In this document: one piece after another, positions 48,216 through 61,600 of the stretch | How positions within the stretch are numbered: position 1 is the first letter of the stretch | How the letters are laid out: each line of letters opens with the position of its first letter | Assembly (NCBI RefSeq): GCF_003473485.1 | Contig: NC_053044.1 | Span: forward strand, 4,352,501 to 4,416,500 | Source of the DNA: Medicago truncatula | Lineage: Eukaryota; Streptophyta; Magnoliopsida; Fabales; Fabaceae | Direction: 5' to 3' | DNA length: 64,000 bases | Notes under the pieces: generated by a model | Seen by the model: the letters and a program-made list of their open reading frames with translations, nothing else | Database searches by the model: none | Told to the model about the DNA's origin: nothing | Position numbers and translations under genes: made by a program

Positions 48216-49760
48216 TTATTAGTACAATGGTGAAGTTTCTTTATGTGGTGTCTTTATGCAGTTTTCTTTGTTGATCTAAATGTAAGGTTAATAAACATCT
48301 ATATATGTGAAGCTTAGCTATCGTTACATTCAATTGAACCAGAGAATGGGAGACTTTTATTCTGGTTGATTGATTCAAATATATATACAATAAAGCTTTC
48401 AACTGTTATGTATCTTCTTTGTTTACTAAAGAAGTTTTGTTGTCCTAACTCCTGATGACAATTATGATGATGATGATGATGATATTTTCGAAGCAAAAGT
48501 GAAAATATATTAAAAAAAAAAAAAAAAGAGTAGTGATGTTTGTATACAATCATATAAGAGAAAGTTGTCAAAATATTAATATAAGAGAGAATTAAAGCAC
48601 AATGTTTATATAAGAGAAAGTTGTCAAAATATTACCACAAAAAAGTTTTACAAATATAATTTCTCAAATAAAAAAGAGGAATACGAAGACTTGGGGATAA
48701 AGAACTTGACCCAATATATTCATTAACAACACAAAAGTGGAACAACTGTAGTGTTGATGGTCAAACAACCCTAAACTTGTAAAATACATAACTCAAAAGA
48801 AACATCCACCGTGAATACCAGTACAACCCAACAAACCCGCAAAAAGATCATGCATGTGCATGTGTTAATGATTATAGGACATGAAGTTTGGAGAGTGAAC
48901 CCGACTACAATTATTGTAGATGATCCACAACCAGTAGCTCACAACAACTGTAGCAAGCATGAGAAGCCTCGAAGTAACTTGAAACCCATATCACATAGAG
49001 AACGCTCTTTCAAACAAACACTCAAACCCATAAAACCCGAATCCAAGCTAAACAATCTCAAATAAACCTAATCATGTACAGAAACCATAACAACAACAAC
49101 AAATTCATAGGGGAATACAGCGGTGGAATGAACTAGCACGCCAATGACGGTTCACGATACCTAAACATCAAACTACCTCTAGATCTTGAAGACAACCGGT
49201 AACCTAACTCGTGAAATCAAACCAAAATCCAACAAACAAAAAGAAAAAACAAAATTGAACTAAACCAGTACTCTGATACAGCAGCTAGAAGAAAAAATTG
49301 ACCCAGGTAAAAGAGATGACTCCGCTTGAAACAATTCCATAAGGGTAAGTGACCCATCTAGGTTTGCGGGTGGTGTCACAAAATCAATAGATTTGATCGC
49401 ACCACCGGTGGTGTGAGGCTACATACTAGAGAGGACGTTTCGATAGGAAGAGGTGAGGTAGAGTGGCGATAGAAACAGGTGGTTTCGGTAGAGAGAGAAA
49501 ATGGTTAAAACTGGTCCCTTATGTATTTTGGCTTTATCTATTTTGGTCCTCTCTAGTAGTTTTTTAATGTCTAATATTTTTGAAATGATTTCAACCATTC
49601 GATTGCAGATCTATTCTATACAAAAGTGAACCACCAACACCTAGTTTTTTTTTTTTTTTTCCTTTTCTTCTTTTCCTTCCCACTTCTTCCTCTTGATCTT
49701 CATCATCTTAAATATGAAGTTCATATAAACCCAAAAAAATTTGAACAAACAAGCTCAGAA
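48216..49760. other. 3' flank of copy E, shared with C and D
   Basis: AATAAA at about 48289, then duplicated flank with no supported gene. It contains the empty sites for the D-unit Stowaway and hAT insertions. The array homology ends near the poly(T) at 49645. Confidence 0.5.
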
Positions 49761-50178
49761 AAAATAATAATTGATTGAATCTTTCACCATTTACTAAAAT
49801 ATCTAATGAATTGGATCCCATTATTAATCAAAAAAACAAAACTAGAATTGAAATACAGCATGGCAGAACCAGTACCACCAATTCATTTCTCCATTCGTTA
49901 CAACACAACAACACTCACTCTCTTTCTATCATTTCCACCATGACAAAACCATGTCGTGAGCCCATCAAACATTGTCCATTGTGATTTCCGCATTGGTTCA
50001 TATCTCCGTTAAACAAGCAAGGTTAGTTCTTGATGATCTCACTTTGATTCTTCCTTCCGAGTTTGAATATAAAATTGATACTGTTGATATGAATGAATAT
50101 CATTTAAAAACATGGTCAAAGACAAAAGGGTCAGAGAGAGAGATAATATTAAAAGGGTGATTTTTTTGTTGGAAAGTT
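49761..50178 (+). other. Unrecognised open stretches
   Basis: Two short open runs (49775-49984 and 49972-50160) precede an LTR-like start. The second ends VLDDLTLILPSEFEYKIDTV, then HLKTWSKTKG, which could be a gene fragment, but I recognise no family and see no splice or promoter support. Confidence 0.2.
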
Positions 50179-51671
50179 GTAACACCCTAATTTTTAAATA
50201 TTAATTTGTTGATATTATTATTAGATAATATTCATTATCGGAATATATTAGCATTAATGTTATTATTAGTATTAATTGTTCTACATTATTAAATTAAATT
50301 ATTCGTAGTTACAAATTGTATGAAAAATGAGGAAGTAGAGGAATTGACTAGTCGGTTAAGTAATGGGATAAAACAATCTTATGAAGAAAATAGTGTTTTT
50401 AGCAAGGGTAAGGAAGTAGAGTGCAAACAGAGATGCATTAGCAAAACTTGATGGGAAAGGAGTTTAAGTAAACAGAGAGGTCGTGTGGCGTTAGTGGTGT
50501 GGACAGAGGGTGGTGGAAACAGAGAGGTCGTACAACTGTACAAAGAATAATAATTAGACTAGGGGTGCATATAATAAGTATGTCTAAGAATATGTGAGAA
50601 TGACTAAGCTTAAGTAGTGGCTATATATAGAGAAAAACATGGTACGATTAGGGTTAAGAAAAAAAAAGAAGAAAGAAATATAGAAGAGGCAAAAGGGTCG
50701 TTACGTGGGAACCAGAGAAGAGAGGAGGAAAGGAAACTAAACCTCGCTAAGGAAAACCAAGCCAAAAGTTGCACTTTTGGAGAATTCAAGGTAAGGGGGA
50801 GAAACTTCCATCTTATGGTATTCTTATGTTAGGGTTGTTGTGATTCTTTTAATTTTGTGTTGTTATCATAGAAACCATGGTGATGTATTCATGTTGTTGA
50901 GAATTATTGGTGTGGTTAGAAATTAAGATTGTGAAATCAAAGTTAGGGAAATTGATCAAGGAGTTTAATCATGTGAGGTATGATGTAATTATGTAAATTG
51001 ACTGAAAATTGATGTTTGAATGATACGGAAACCATAGGGTGTTGATTTGGGACGAATTGGGTGAATATAGGAACGAAAACGGAGATCGGGAAGTCGCCCT
51101 AGGGTGAAATTGTAGAAAATCCGCGATTTCTGATATTTGTCAAGCACGCACGGTCGTGCGCCTTATAGGCACGATCTGCGCACATGTTTTTGCCATATTT
51201 TCTTTTTCTTATTGTTTTGGAGGCGCACGGTCGGGCCCCGAGGGAGCACGGTCGTACACCCTTCCAGACTTTGAAACCTTACTTTGCTTCATAAAATTAG
51301 TTTCAAAAGTGACAATTGGGGTCTTGTAACAATATTCTTAGGCGGGGGAAGTTTGTTTAGGTGTATTAAAGGTTATTCTCTTAAAGTAATAATGAGGTTA
51401 AGATAATCGTTGAATAAAGGAGTGCACGATTAAAGAAACAAGGAATAAGGCGAGGTCGTTTAAGACAATTGATGATGCGAAAGGTATTAATAATAATTGT
51501 GAGGAAAAGGCCTTAAGTTAAAAATAAAGAAGTGATTCGTAGGTGAGGGAGGTATATATAGGTGTCTTTAGAATTATTACCTTTAGAGTGAAGGTGAGTT
51601 TAAGATTAGGATTAACTAGCTAGAGAAGGACCAAAAGAGGTGTCTATAGAAATAATATTTTTAGATATTTA
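50179..51671. mobile_element. LTR-like sequence (gypsy type?), partial
   Basis: Begins TGTAACACCCTAATTTTTAA, the usual start of legume gypsy LTRs. From 51065 it carries the block duplicated at 38838. The right end and a target duplication are not visible. An ORF at 50617-50832 is Lys/Glu-rich and not recognised. Confidence 0.45.
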
Positions 51672-52476
51672 CACTACTACAATAATGACATTTAGCAACA
51701 CTTGAAAATTGTAACTAAATCAAGAAAAATGTTACTAATTAAATTTTGCAACACTCGAACAATTGTTAGATAAAGTCCGTGTTACTAAAGAGTTTTAGTT
51801 ACATTTTATAATATTATCTGTAACAATTAAAAAGTGTCGCAAATGTTACATTATTGTAACACTTTTTGTATCACTAGTAACAATAAAAAAGTGTTACATT
51901 TATAATTTTTGAGAAGTTGTAAAAAGTGTCGCAAAATTGTCTAGACTAATTTTTTTTTTAATCTACCAAATTTGTCTTCGCTTAAACTTCATTCATATTT
52001 GAATTAACCAATATTAGATACAAGTTTGAATTACATACTCTACAATTTCCCCCTTCACTGCTCTTATTCTTGCATAATGAAAATGAAATATGCAACACAA
52101 TTAGAACTATGCAACAGAATTTGAATGTCATACTAAAATGATTACAAGTTTTCATCCAATATATCATGTACTCTATAAAATATCCCACTTCATTGTTCCT
52201 ATTCATCCAACCATATTATCAGCCTTCCATTTTGTTTTCTGCTTGATTCTTTTTGTTCCAACTTGTTGACACTCTACAAATTGATTTTCCTTCTCTTTCT
52301 TCATCAAATCTTGCATCCTTTTACAGTATTCAACTTTTTGTCCTGCCAAAATAAACAATATAATGCATGCTAGTTGATATCGTCTCGAGATGAGATTTGT
52401 TCTGATGCATTTGGAAGTAAAGATAGAAAATCCTCAAGCTCTGACCGAAAATCAAAAGTCAATGATATTTGAGATC

Positions 52477-52484
<8 letters not shown>

Positions 52485-52537
<53 letters not shown>
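52485..52537. repeat. (TA)n microsatellite
   Basis: About 26 uninterrupted AT units inside the CACTA element. Confidence 0.9.
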
Positions 52538-52539
<2 letters not shown>

Positions 52540-52686
52540 TACAACACAAGTATCATCATGGCTTAGGTGCTACAACATGGCTCATGTATTCATGTTTTAG
52601 GTGCTACAACACAAGTATCAACAGTTGTTCCAGGTACATCATTTCTAAACCAACTAACATTTTTATCATCAATAACTATTGGCTCT

Positions 52687-52953
52687 TCAAACAACTGATT
52701 GCCAAACTGACTTTCTTGAAGATAGTCCCACTCCATGAAAAATCCATTTCTTATAACTTGCATCAAATCCGTCACAAAACAAATGCACAAACACATCCTC
52801 TCGATTATCCCAACTACAATTCTTACAGTTCTTACATGGACACAATATTTCATTCCCTTCAGCTACAGTACAAAATGCAAAATCGAGAAAATTATGCAAG
52901 CCATACAAGTACCTTATTGAAGATCTCTTATCATGTAACCAGCTCTTATCCAT
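52687..52953 (-). pseudogene. CACTA transposase-associated domain (TAM) fragment
   Basis: From the Met at 52953 the minus strand reads MDKSWLHDKRSSIRYLYGLH, then NFLDFAFCTVAEGNEILCPC, KNCSWDNREDVFVHLFCDGF and YKKWIFHGV. This is the N-terminal transposase-associated domain of plant CACTA TNP2-type proteins, starting with the usual MDKSW and keeping the CPCxxC, HL..DGF and W.WHG-like landmarks. No DDE core follows. Confidence 0.82.
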
Positions 52954-54014
52954 CCTTATAGATGCTCTCTGCCTCTGCATTGTAGTCATATATAAAGATC
53001 GTTTGTTAGTAACAAAGCTTAATACCATAAACTAAATCTAGAACAATTCATTACTATATCTAAAACTATTTCAGAACAGCCGAGTAAAACTTCGATGGTT
53101 AACCCGTCAAAACTGCAAAGTAAAACTCTGATGGTTAACCCGGCAAAAGACCAAACGGCAGCAAGAATATGAGAGAGCAGCAGTTACACAGAAAAGGAAC
53201 CGAAGGAATTAATGGCATAATCCAACACGACCAAAATAGATTGGGAAACAAACTATGAACTATGAACAGCATAGATGCAGAAATTGAGAGGCTATATTGC
53301 TACGCTATCCAAAACTTCAATGTTTTGACTCAGCCACAACTAACAAGATATTTTCTCATACACACTGAAGGGTTGCATTATGCTAAAATATATTGCTAAG
53401 TGATTCATAACCAATTTTTGCTATGCTAAATTGCATTGCTTATTAGGTTGAACTGCAACCTCATAACCAATGTACTAACAAAAATCAGTTTGTAAAGCCA
53501 CCTGCCCAAGAATCATCTCCATTCTAAAATTGAGATTTCTAAGAGTCTCCTTTAGAATTTGATGGCTTTTCCTCTCCAATTCTGCTAAAATTAAAAACAG
53601 GAATTATGCCAAAATCACAAGGACCAAAACTCATTTGGCATTTTCTTTATTAGTTGGATTTACTATCTATATTCTATTAAACAAATGAGTTTTAGATCAC
53701 CAACAACACATAGAACCTATCGGAGTTTTACTTTGCAGTTTGCCGGGTTAACCATCGGAGTTTTACTTTGCAGTTTGCTCAGCACAGCAGGAAACACACC
53801 CACAACAGCACTAACAAACAACACCCAAAGCACTATACCAGAAGCTGATACTAACAAGCCAAAGCACAGAGAAGCCAGGCCAGCAACAGAAGTCACCGAC
53901 AACTCACCACCAAAACCCCAATAATTAATTACTACTACTTCTCAACACAAAACTTCAATTAAATTGCTTATACTTACGCACGCGGCAACATCAAACAAAT
54001 CTTAAAATGGCAAT

Positions 54015-54202
54015 TCATTGAAGCATTTTATCAAACAGAAAACATACAAGAACTCAAAATTCCATTGGATATTCTGAAACACTAAAAATTTCGTTGAAGC
54101 ATTTTATCAAATAGAAAACATACAAGAACTCAAAATTCCATTGGATATTCTGAAACACTAAAAATTTCGTCGAAGCATTTTATCAAACAGAAAACATACA
54201 AG
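54015..54202. repeat. 76-bp tandem repeat, 2.5 copies
   Basis: Units start at 54015, 54091 and 54167 with TC(A/G)T(T/C)GAAGCATTTTAT and are almost identical. It lies within the CACTA element. Confidence 0.88.
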
Positions 54203-54372
54203 TTAATTTCGATTCATAACTCAAAAAATTGAGTTAAATTGCAATTCATAACAGAAACACAGCATGGATCGACGATAATTTTGATGAGATCTAAACGAAA
54301 TCGAAAGCGCGGAAACGAAGGCGAATAATAGAAGAAGAATATGAGAAATGTTACCTTAGAAAGAAAGAGTGA

Positions 54373-54600
54373 AGCTCGATGGATGAATTGTGTAGCTCGA
54401 CGGTAAGATTCGACGATTCGACGGTGAGATTCGACGGTGTGAAGCTTGACGGTGAGAGTTCGACGATGAAGTGATGAGTTTGACGGTGAAGAGAGGTGGA
54501 TTTGACGGTGAAGCTCAATTGAGTTTGGCGGTGGAGAGAGAATCCACGACGGTGGAGCGCGATGGTGGGTTCGGCGGTGAAGCAAGATGGTGAAGAGAGA
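54373..54600. repeat. TTCGACGGTGA-type degenerate array
   Basis: About fifteen copies of (T)CGACGGTGA-like words, spaced 10-25 bp apart, lie close to the right end of the CACTA element. This looks like subterminal transposase-binding repeats. On the minus strand they give a His-Arg-rich ORF that need not be coding. Confidence 0.6.
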
Positions 54601-54827
54601 ACGATGAAAAGTGTGACATTTTTTTTAAGCAAAAAATGAAATATAAGTGTGACATTAGTAAAAATAGTGTTAAGTGGGTTCAGGGTGTGTTTTTGCCTCA
54701 CAGTATAGAAAATAGTGTTACTTTAGTAACATTTCTTTAAAAATGTTCCTAAAAATGGTTAAACAGTAACAATTATTTTCTTTGTTGCACGCTTGTGTTG
54801 CTAAATGTCAAGTGTGTAGTAGTGTTA

Positions 54828-55165
54828 GGGTTAAATACTAACGGAGATGACTAAAATAAGTAATGACAAAATATATAAGGGATCAATTTTGAGACGTTAT
54901 TTTGTTATGGAACCATTATGAAGAAAAAAAATATAAGTTAAAGGACCGGAAGATCAACTAAACTTATAATTGAAGGTTAATTTTATTGTTTCATAAGTTC
55001 ATTTATTTAATTTATTGTAAAAATATGATAAGAAAAAGTTGCATATAAAGCATATTATCTCCGTTTACTTATACGGTCGTAGGTAAAACTACTTATCAGC
55101 TCCCAGTAGGCTCTGTACCTACGGCATGCATCACTAGATATAACAAAAATATTTTGTTCTGTTAA
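54828..55165. repeat. Second half of the duplicated LTR-like block
   Basis: Resumes the 38838-39800 homology after the CACTA insertion, ending in the same CTGTACCTACGG words. Confidence 0.65.
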
Positions 55166-56690
55166 CAACATTTTAATTGAATGATTTATTTGTTTCCTTC
55201 CTATTTTTCAACCACACCTTGAATTGTGCAAAATAGTGCATTGTGATTGAAGGCTGTTTATTCTTAAAAATCTCAACTGCCACGTAGGACAATCAATAGA
55301 GTTAGCTCAATAGGCATTTTTCCTTTCATGTGCGATCTTTTGTTTGTTTCTCGCCAGTCGTATTGCTCCAACCTTTATCTATCTTCTTTCTCCTATCTTT
55401 TCCTTATCTGTGTTGTAAATACTCCTAAGTTTTTAGATTAATAACTTTACTTTATAACTGTTTTTAATCTTAAATTAAAACACGTAAATCAATTTAGTTC
55501 ATATTCTTGGTTTATGATAGAACGAATTAAAAAAAACGTTTCTACTATAAGATTAAGATTTTTGTTTATCACTAAGTAGTATAATTCAATCTCATAAAAA
55601 TTCATTGAAGAAATTTCATTATTACCAAAAAGAATTGATTGACATTGAAGAGAGTTAGTTTATCAAAAAACAAAGTTATGTATCATTGGTAGTTTTAGAA
55701 AGAATGGGCAACCCAAACAACAATTTTTTTTGTTGACCGGTGTGAGATGATGATTTTGGAATTTGAATATATAAGGATTGCTCTGAGTTTTAAAGTTATT
55801 TTTGTCCTTTTGTTATGAAAGTAGACTAGTCAGCCGGTAAAATCCAGTCAGTCGTGACACATCATAAAAATTATACCAGTTAAGAAAAAAAATAAACCGA
55901 TGGACCAAGTTAAAAGTGATTACTATTTATATTGTCAACTTGAAAGTATTTCTAATTGAATGGATTAAAACTCAAGTTGACTGTGTTTGCATGGAGCGTT
56001 TGCATATTTAAGCAAATATTGTATTTTTTTTAAGCTTAAATAGATCTTTTGTCCCTGTAAATATATGTTATTTGAATTTTCGTTCCTATTTAAGCTTTTT
56101 TTTTTTATATCTTTATTCTCATTGATACTATGTTTAATAGTCTTTGATAACTAAATTTATCAAGTGCACCAAACAGTTTCAAATAGCAAAGTAGTAAGTA
56201 AAACCGTCTCTTCATAGATTGTTGTTTTGCAATTTGATTTGATTGTGATAAGCAGTTTGATTCATTATAGAAAAGTAAAGGTTTTGATTCAAAGTTTAAC
56301 GGCAATTAGGATTCTTCGAATCCCCTCTATGTCTTTGTTGGAATTAATAAAATTAATTATCAATTATCAAACAATGGTTCTTATGGTTAGTTCGGTGAGA
56401 TCCAGCTTCCCTCCAAGTTTCAGTTGCACTTCAATCACCATAAAGGTCATATGTGCAATACAAGTTAAGGGTCATCACTCCTATAGGGTTCCATACATGG
56501 TCGAAAAGTTATTAATGTGGGAACTTACACTCTCCTATGTAGTTTAAACATAAGCATAGTAGATATTCCTAAATTTCCATCTAAAGGGATCACTTTTACG
56601 TATAAATCTTAAAATTTGACCAAAATACCCTTGATTGACCCTAGTAGATTAAATGTGACATGCCTAACCATATCTTACTAGAGGAAGAAG
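55166..56690. other. Intergenic and degenerate copia flank, no gene seen
   Basis: AT-rich DNA with chance ORFs only. The last part may be decayed copia pol in antisense but is too broken to support. Confidence 0.35.
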
Positions 56691-58010
56691 GATAAATTTC
56701 ATATGCAACGATTATGATGTAAGCGGGATGCCAATCTGTATCAATTATAAGTTCATTCAAACATCCTATTAGATGTCATTTCTGTTTGGATATATAATTA
56801 ACCCTTCCATTGGATGGTAAATTCGACACTTGTCATGTTGAATAACAATTGATAATCTTCTTTGTTGTAGCTGACCAATGTTCAACAAGTTATTCCTTAA
56901 CTCCCGCACATAAAACACCTATGTGACTACATGCGCAATATCACTTACTAACAGCCTTACATTTCCTTTTCCTCTCACTAACATCTTTGAATTATTTCCT
57001 AATTTCACAATCTATGTAAAGCTTTCATTTAGATCACTAAACAATGTTTTGTCACGGCACATATAATTGATGCATCCCAAATCAGAAACCACACATCCTC
57101 TCTTTTTGCTTCATTATGATCCACATATGTCATCAATGATATTTCTTCATTATAATCAAGCTTAATATATATAATTAGCTTCTTTATCTAAACTAGGACA
57201 CTCATATTGAAAGTGTCAAAGCTTGTGACATTGTAGCACTCAACAATGGACACGTCGAAGGCTTGACGTCCTCTACCTCTTCCTCTGAATGATCCTCTGC
57301 CACAATCTATTACTCCTCCTCCTCCTGATATTTTCTCATGTGTTATTTTCAAGGCTTATTCCTCTGTATGCTTATGAAACTTCTGCTCGGGAACAATTAA
57401 TGAAATTTGCAGCTCATCGACGGACATAGCATGAATATCTCTACAATTGTAATTGTATTTCTCTATTAATGATCGGAGTATTTTCTCCACAATTGTACTA
57501 TCTACCAATTGTTCACCATACACCCTCATTCTATTGGCCATAGACATGACTCTGAAAAAATAATCAGAAACATTCTCACTAGATTTCATCTTCAATGTCT
57601 TAAGCTTTTTGCGAAGAGCTTGAAGGTGTAATAGCTTTACTCTTGTATTTCCTTCATACTTTTTCTTCATAGATCCCAAATTTTCTTTGATGTGCTCTTC
57701 TTAAGAATTATCTCCAGAATGGTACGATCTATGGCTTGGAACAAATAGTTCTTGCATTTCAAGTCCTTCAACTCATCTAGCCTTATTCTTTCTGCATCTG
57801 TCACAACTTGTTTTGGTTCTACATAACCAATCTCTAATAAACTCCAATACTCTTTGGATCTGAGAAAATTCTTCATCGAAACAGAAAATTGCTGGCTGCA
57901 CAAAATTTTCTTCACTCGTCATGATTTTCTCTATTTGCAAGTCACTGAAAGTCTGCAACTTTTTTTTTTTCTTCTCAGGCCTAGTGGGAGCTCTGATGCT
58001 AGAATGTTGG
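56691..58010 (-). pseudogene. Copia gag (UBN2) and pre-integrase remnant
   Basis: On the minus strand from 57920: MTSEENFVQPAIF, a short frameshift, then NFLRSKEYWSLLEIGYVEP, LKDLKCKNYLFQAIDRTILE, KSTSKKIWDLMKKKYEGNTR, LQALRKKLKTLKMKSSENVS, SMANRMRVYGEQLVD and LIEKYNYNCRDIHAMSVDEL, the UBN2 Gag domain. A glycine/arginine-rich RGRGRGRQ stretch and broken GAG-pre-integrase words (LRNNLL, VIQHDKC, NRMF) follow at lower coordinates. A TCAGAGCTC word just before the start resembles the primer-site junction. Frameshifts make it a pseudogene. Confidence 0.85.
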
Positions 58011-58147
58011 AAATGACTTGTATCATTGAATGAAAATGATAGTAGCTATTAAATAGTCGGTACAATCTTAAAAAATAGCAACAACTAAGCCACGCACATG
58101 CTTATCTTAACAATGGAAATCAAAACTAAGAACGAGTCACCTATCAT

Positions 58148-58157
58148 TATCATTATG

Positions 58158-58223
<66 letters not shown>

Positions 58224-58224
58224 G
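58148..58224. repeat. (ATT)n(GTT)n compound microsatellite
   Basis: A run of ATT units switches to GTT units. No gene. Confidence 0.9.
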
Positions 58225-58681
58225 CAACAACATTACGTGAACATTTAATTTAACACCACAACTACACATATGCATATTGATATCTCGAATTTTCCCATTT
58301 CCCAAATATTTTTTAGTTTAGAGTTAAATTCTGTTGATAAGTACTATATAGTTCGAGACGAAATTTGACGACAAAAGTGGCAATATAATCTTCATTGTTT
58401 AGCAAACTATACCATTCAAAAAATTAAAAAATCAAGCCAAATCAACTTTGGGGTTTCTTCGTTAGTACATAATCTCGTACTAAATAGCAGCCCTTAATTA
58501 TGTTACCGTGCGACAATCATGCGTTAAAATTTAAGGAAAGATGGAACTACAAGTTGTCAATTTACAACTTATTTCACACAAAATTTCCATTCAACAAAAC
58601 AAAACAAAAAACAAGTCCACACATCACACAATTTTTTATTTAAAGTAGAAATACAATGCATAAAAAAAACTAAAGTAATGC
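58225..58681. other. 3' flank of the terpene synthase gene
   Basis: No gene. It should contain the minus-strand 3' untranslated region. Confidence 0.35.
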
Positions 58682-61600
58682 TCAAATTGGCACTGGATCA
58701 ACAAGTAAAGATTTGATGAATGTCTTCATTTCTCCTTCAGGATGTGTGAAGTTATCTTTATCTTTATAAACCACATCCATGAAACGTGATAAGTTTAGAA
58801 TGCACGTCAAAAAAGGGATTGGAATTTCAGTCGGCATAAGACATTCCTTATTCATATCTTTCCAAGCATCAACAATTCTTTTTCGACCTTCTTGAATGGC
58901 ACCTTCTCTAGAGATATTATGTTGCTTCATATAACATTCCAAGAATGAGGAAACATGATCTCTTTTTTGTTCAAACTATATGCAACAAATAATATATAAT
59001 TCATGTTACATTGTTGAATTAAAACAAATATACATTGCAGACAAAATTATGGAGAACTTTATCTTCATACCTCGTTGGATGCAATATCATCCATTAGCCT
59101 GCAAAGGATAATAGCAGCATTGATCATTTTTGGCCCATTTGATACCCACTTGAAGATGTCTTCTGTAGCTGTATCCCCCATGAAAATGTAACAAGTTGTT
59201 GTAACCAGTGCGTAACCACATGATTCTGTTGATATGCGAATGTACTCTTCTAATGTTGGTTGATATTTATCATTTAACCATCTGGCCTCAGTCATATATG
59301 CTTGAACGTATTTTATGAACTACCATCAAAATAAAATTTAATAAGTTGTTTTATTTATATTGAGGTATAATTGTATTATCAATTCATTAATAGCAATGCG
59401 TTGTTCCTTCATTATTATTAATTTGGTACACAACATAAGTTTTTGTCCGATGATAAGTAGAAAACAAATTATATTGATAAAAATTGTAAACATAACACAA
59501 CACAAAATATAATAAAATTTTGGATTTTAATTAAAAAAAAAAAACAAAAAGAAGCTCAACTAAACCAAAACATTTCAATAAAAGAATGTTTAACATAACA
59601 CAATAGTCAACAAAACCATATGCAGAGTAATAAATAACTAGTGTTTAATTTGTAAGTCTACACAACTCCATCACTCAAAATGACCATATATAATATTGCT
59701 CAAAAAAAATTATTAACAATAATTTTTTGGAATTTTTCATCCATTGGCATTTTTTGGAATTTATCAAAAATTTATTTTTTGGAATCTTTTGAAATTTATC
59801 AAAAATTTATTTTTTGGAATTTTTCATCCATTGGCAGAAAATCGTGTCAAAATATGTATCAAAATATGGAATTTTTTACACTTCACATGTACTCTCAATT
59901 TAGATAATGACTTTTATTAAAATCAGATAATTAAATTTGAAATAGAACTGAAATTTAAGAGGTGTAACATTATCCAAATGGTACACCATTGTAACATTAT
60001 CAAAATATGTATAGTAGGTATAAAATTACAATGATGAAACATTTGAATAATGCTACACCATTTAATAAAATTTTACTTGATATATATTTTAAGAAAATGG
60101 CCTTTGTATTTAATGTTTATATAAATCTAAAATAATTTTATGTGTTATTGAGGTGCGTAAAAATTAACATCTTAAGAACTATATGACTTTAATTTTAGCG
60201 GCAGTCCGAACAAAATTAATTAAAATATCATCTTTCACCACTAGAAAATATGCATACTACAAAACTATGATGCATGTCTCAAAAATATGATACATATCTT
60301 CAAAACTAACTAACAATCAATCACACACATAAATCACAGAACCTCTCAATCATAGTCAATCACACACATACATCAAAGAACAACTCAAACACAATGCATA
60401 ACATTACCTTTTTAATGGTTAAATATTCTAATATTTATTTCATAACATAAACTTATTCCTAGCACGAACGTATGGGGAAAAAGCCCTTACCTCCTTAACA
60501 TGGAAGAAGACTCTAAGATCAGTGGAAATATATTATATAAATCAATAGATTGAGAATCCAAAACTTCATTTTGATCTTGCAAGAGTTCAGAGTAAGAAGA
60601 ACCGAAAAAGTTGTTTGTTTATGAATAAGGTGAGTATGGTGTGGAGGCGTGAAAACACTTTGGGAATGAAAGGAGGAATGGTTATAAAAGAATTATGATA
60701 AGGCCTCAAGAAATTATGAAAGAATTAAATGTCAATTAACTAGCATCACTGTGTACCGAAAGTAAACACATGGTAGTTAAGTTGGTCCAATGCTATTATG
60801 AGGAAGAAATCAAAAGAATTGATTCTAATTAAGTTCTCATGTATTTGGTTAAATATAGATCATCGCATAATATAAATCATCGATGAATAAAATAATGTAA
60901 AGTTAAGTCAAAACTAAACAATAAATTAATTATTAAAATAGAGGTGCAACAATTTCATTAAACTTCTTCCACCTAGTCGTGGCACACCAAATGGAAATAT
61001 ACATAAACTTTGACTAGAAAAAGGAATTAAGAGAATTTAAAGACAATAAAGTTTTCCTATTTCTTGTTCTAGACATTTCTAATATCATAACTTACTGATA
61101 GTCCCAAAATTAATTAAGAATAATAGTGTTGCAAGAAGCATTTAAGTCGGTCACGTCCCTATTCCTAATTTACCAATGAATAAATAAAAATTATATAATT
61201 ATTGCTTCATTAGTAAAATAAAATGGACATACATAATATACACAAAATATTGGGTCGTTACAGTTCTAGATCTAAGTTTTCATTATATGTGATGAACAAT
61301 TTTCACTCTTCATTCTCGTATCTAATCCTAAATTGCATTTTCCTTTTTTTTTTTAATTGATCATGGAATGTGTAGAAATGGAAATTTTGAGGAACCTGCA
61401 ATAAAGGTATGGAAACATCATGATACCTATATTTTAAAATTTGAATTTAATAGAAAATATTGTCAACTGTTCTTGACTTAAGAATTTTGTTTTTGGTTTT
61501 AAATTTATTATTTTTGTCATAGTATTGTTCTTTTAGAAGTTAAATAAATGGTGGTTTTAGTAGCCCTAGTGTTGAGTTTGATTGTATGTCTTCCGTTTTG

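Larger units (their letters stand above)
51672..54824. mobile_element. Complete CACTA transposon, 3,153 bp, non-autonomous
   Basis: The left end CACTACTACAATAATGACAT and the complement of the right end CACTACTACACACTTGACAT share the CACTA terminus and ATTTAGCAACAC words, with a 3-bp duplication TTA (51669-51671, 54825-54827). The uninterrupted paralogous site is near 39470 (GATATTTAGGGTT). Inside are a transposase-associated domain fragment, a 38-bp inverted repeat, 76-bp tandem repeats and a TTCGACGGTGA array. It lacks the DDE transposase core, so it would depend on an autonomous relative. Confidence 0.92.

Noticed and set aside
58148..58224. CRISPR-like or regulatory repeat
   Set aside because: Simple ATT/GTT microsatellite with no spacers, in a plant nuclear context.
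60440..60660. Possible short minus-strand gene in terpene synthase intron 5 ([20 protein letters not shown])
   Set aside because: One short open stretch without splice, signal peptide or family support; possibly part of the CACTA interior.
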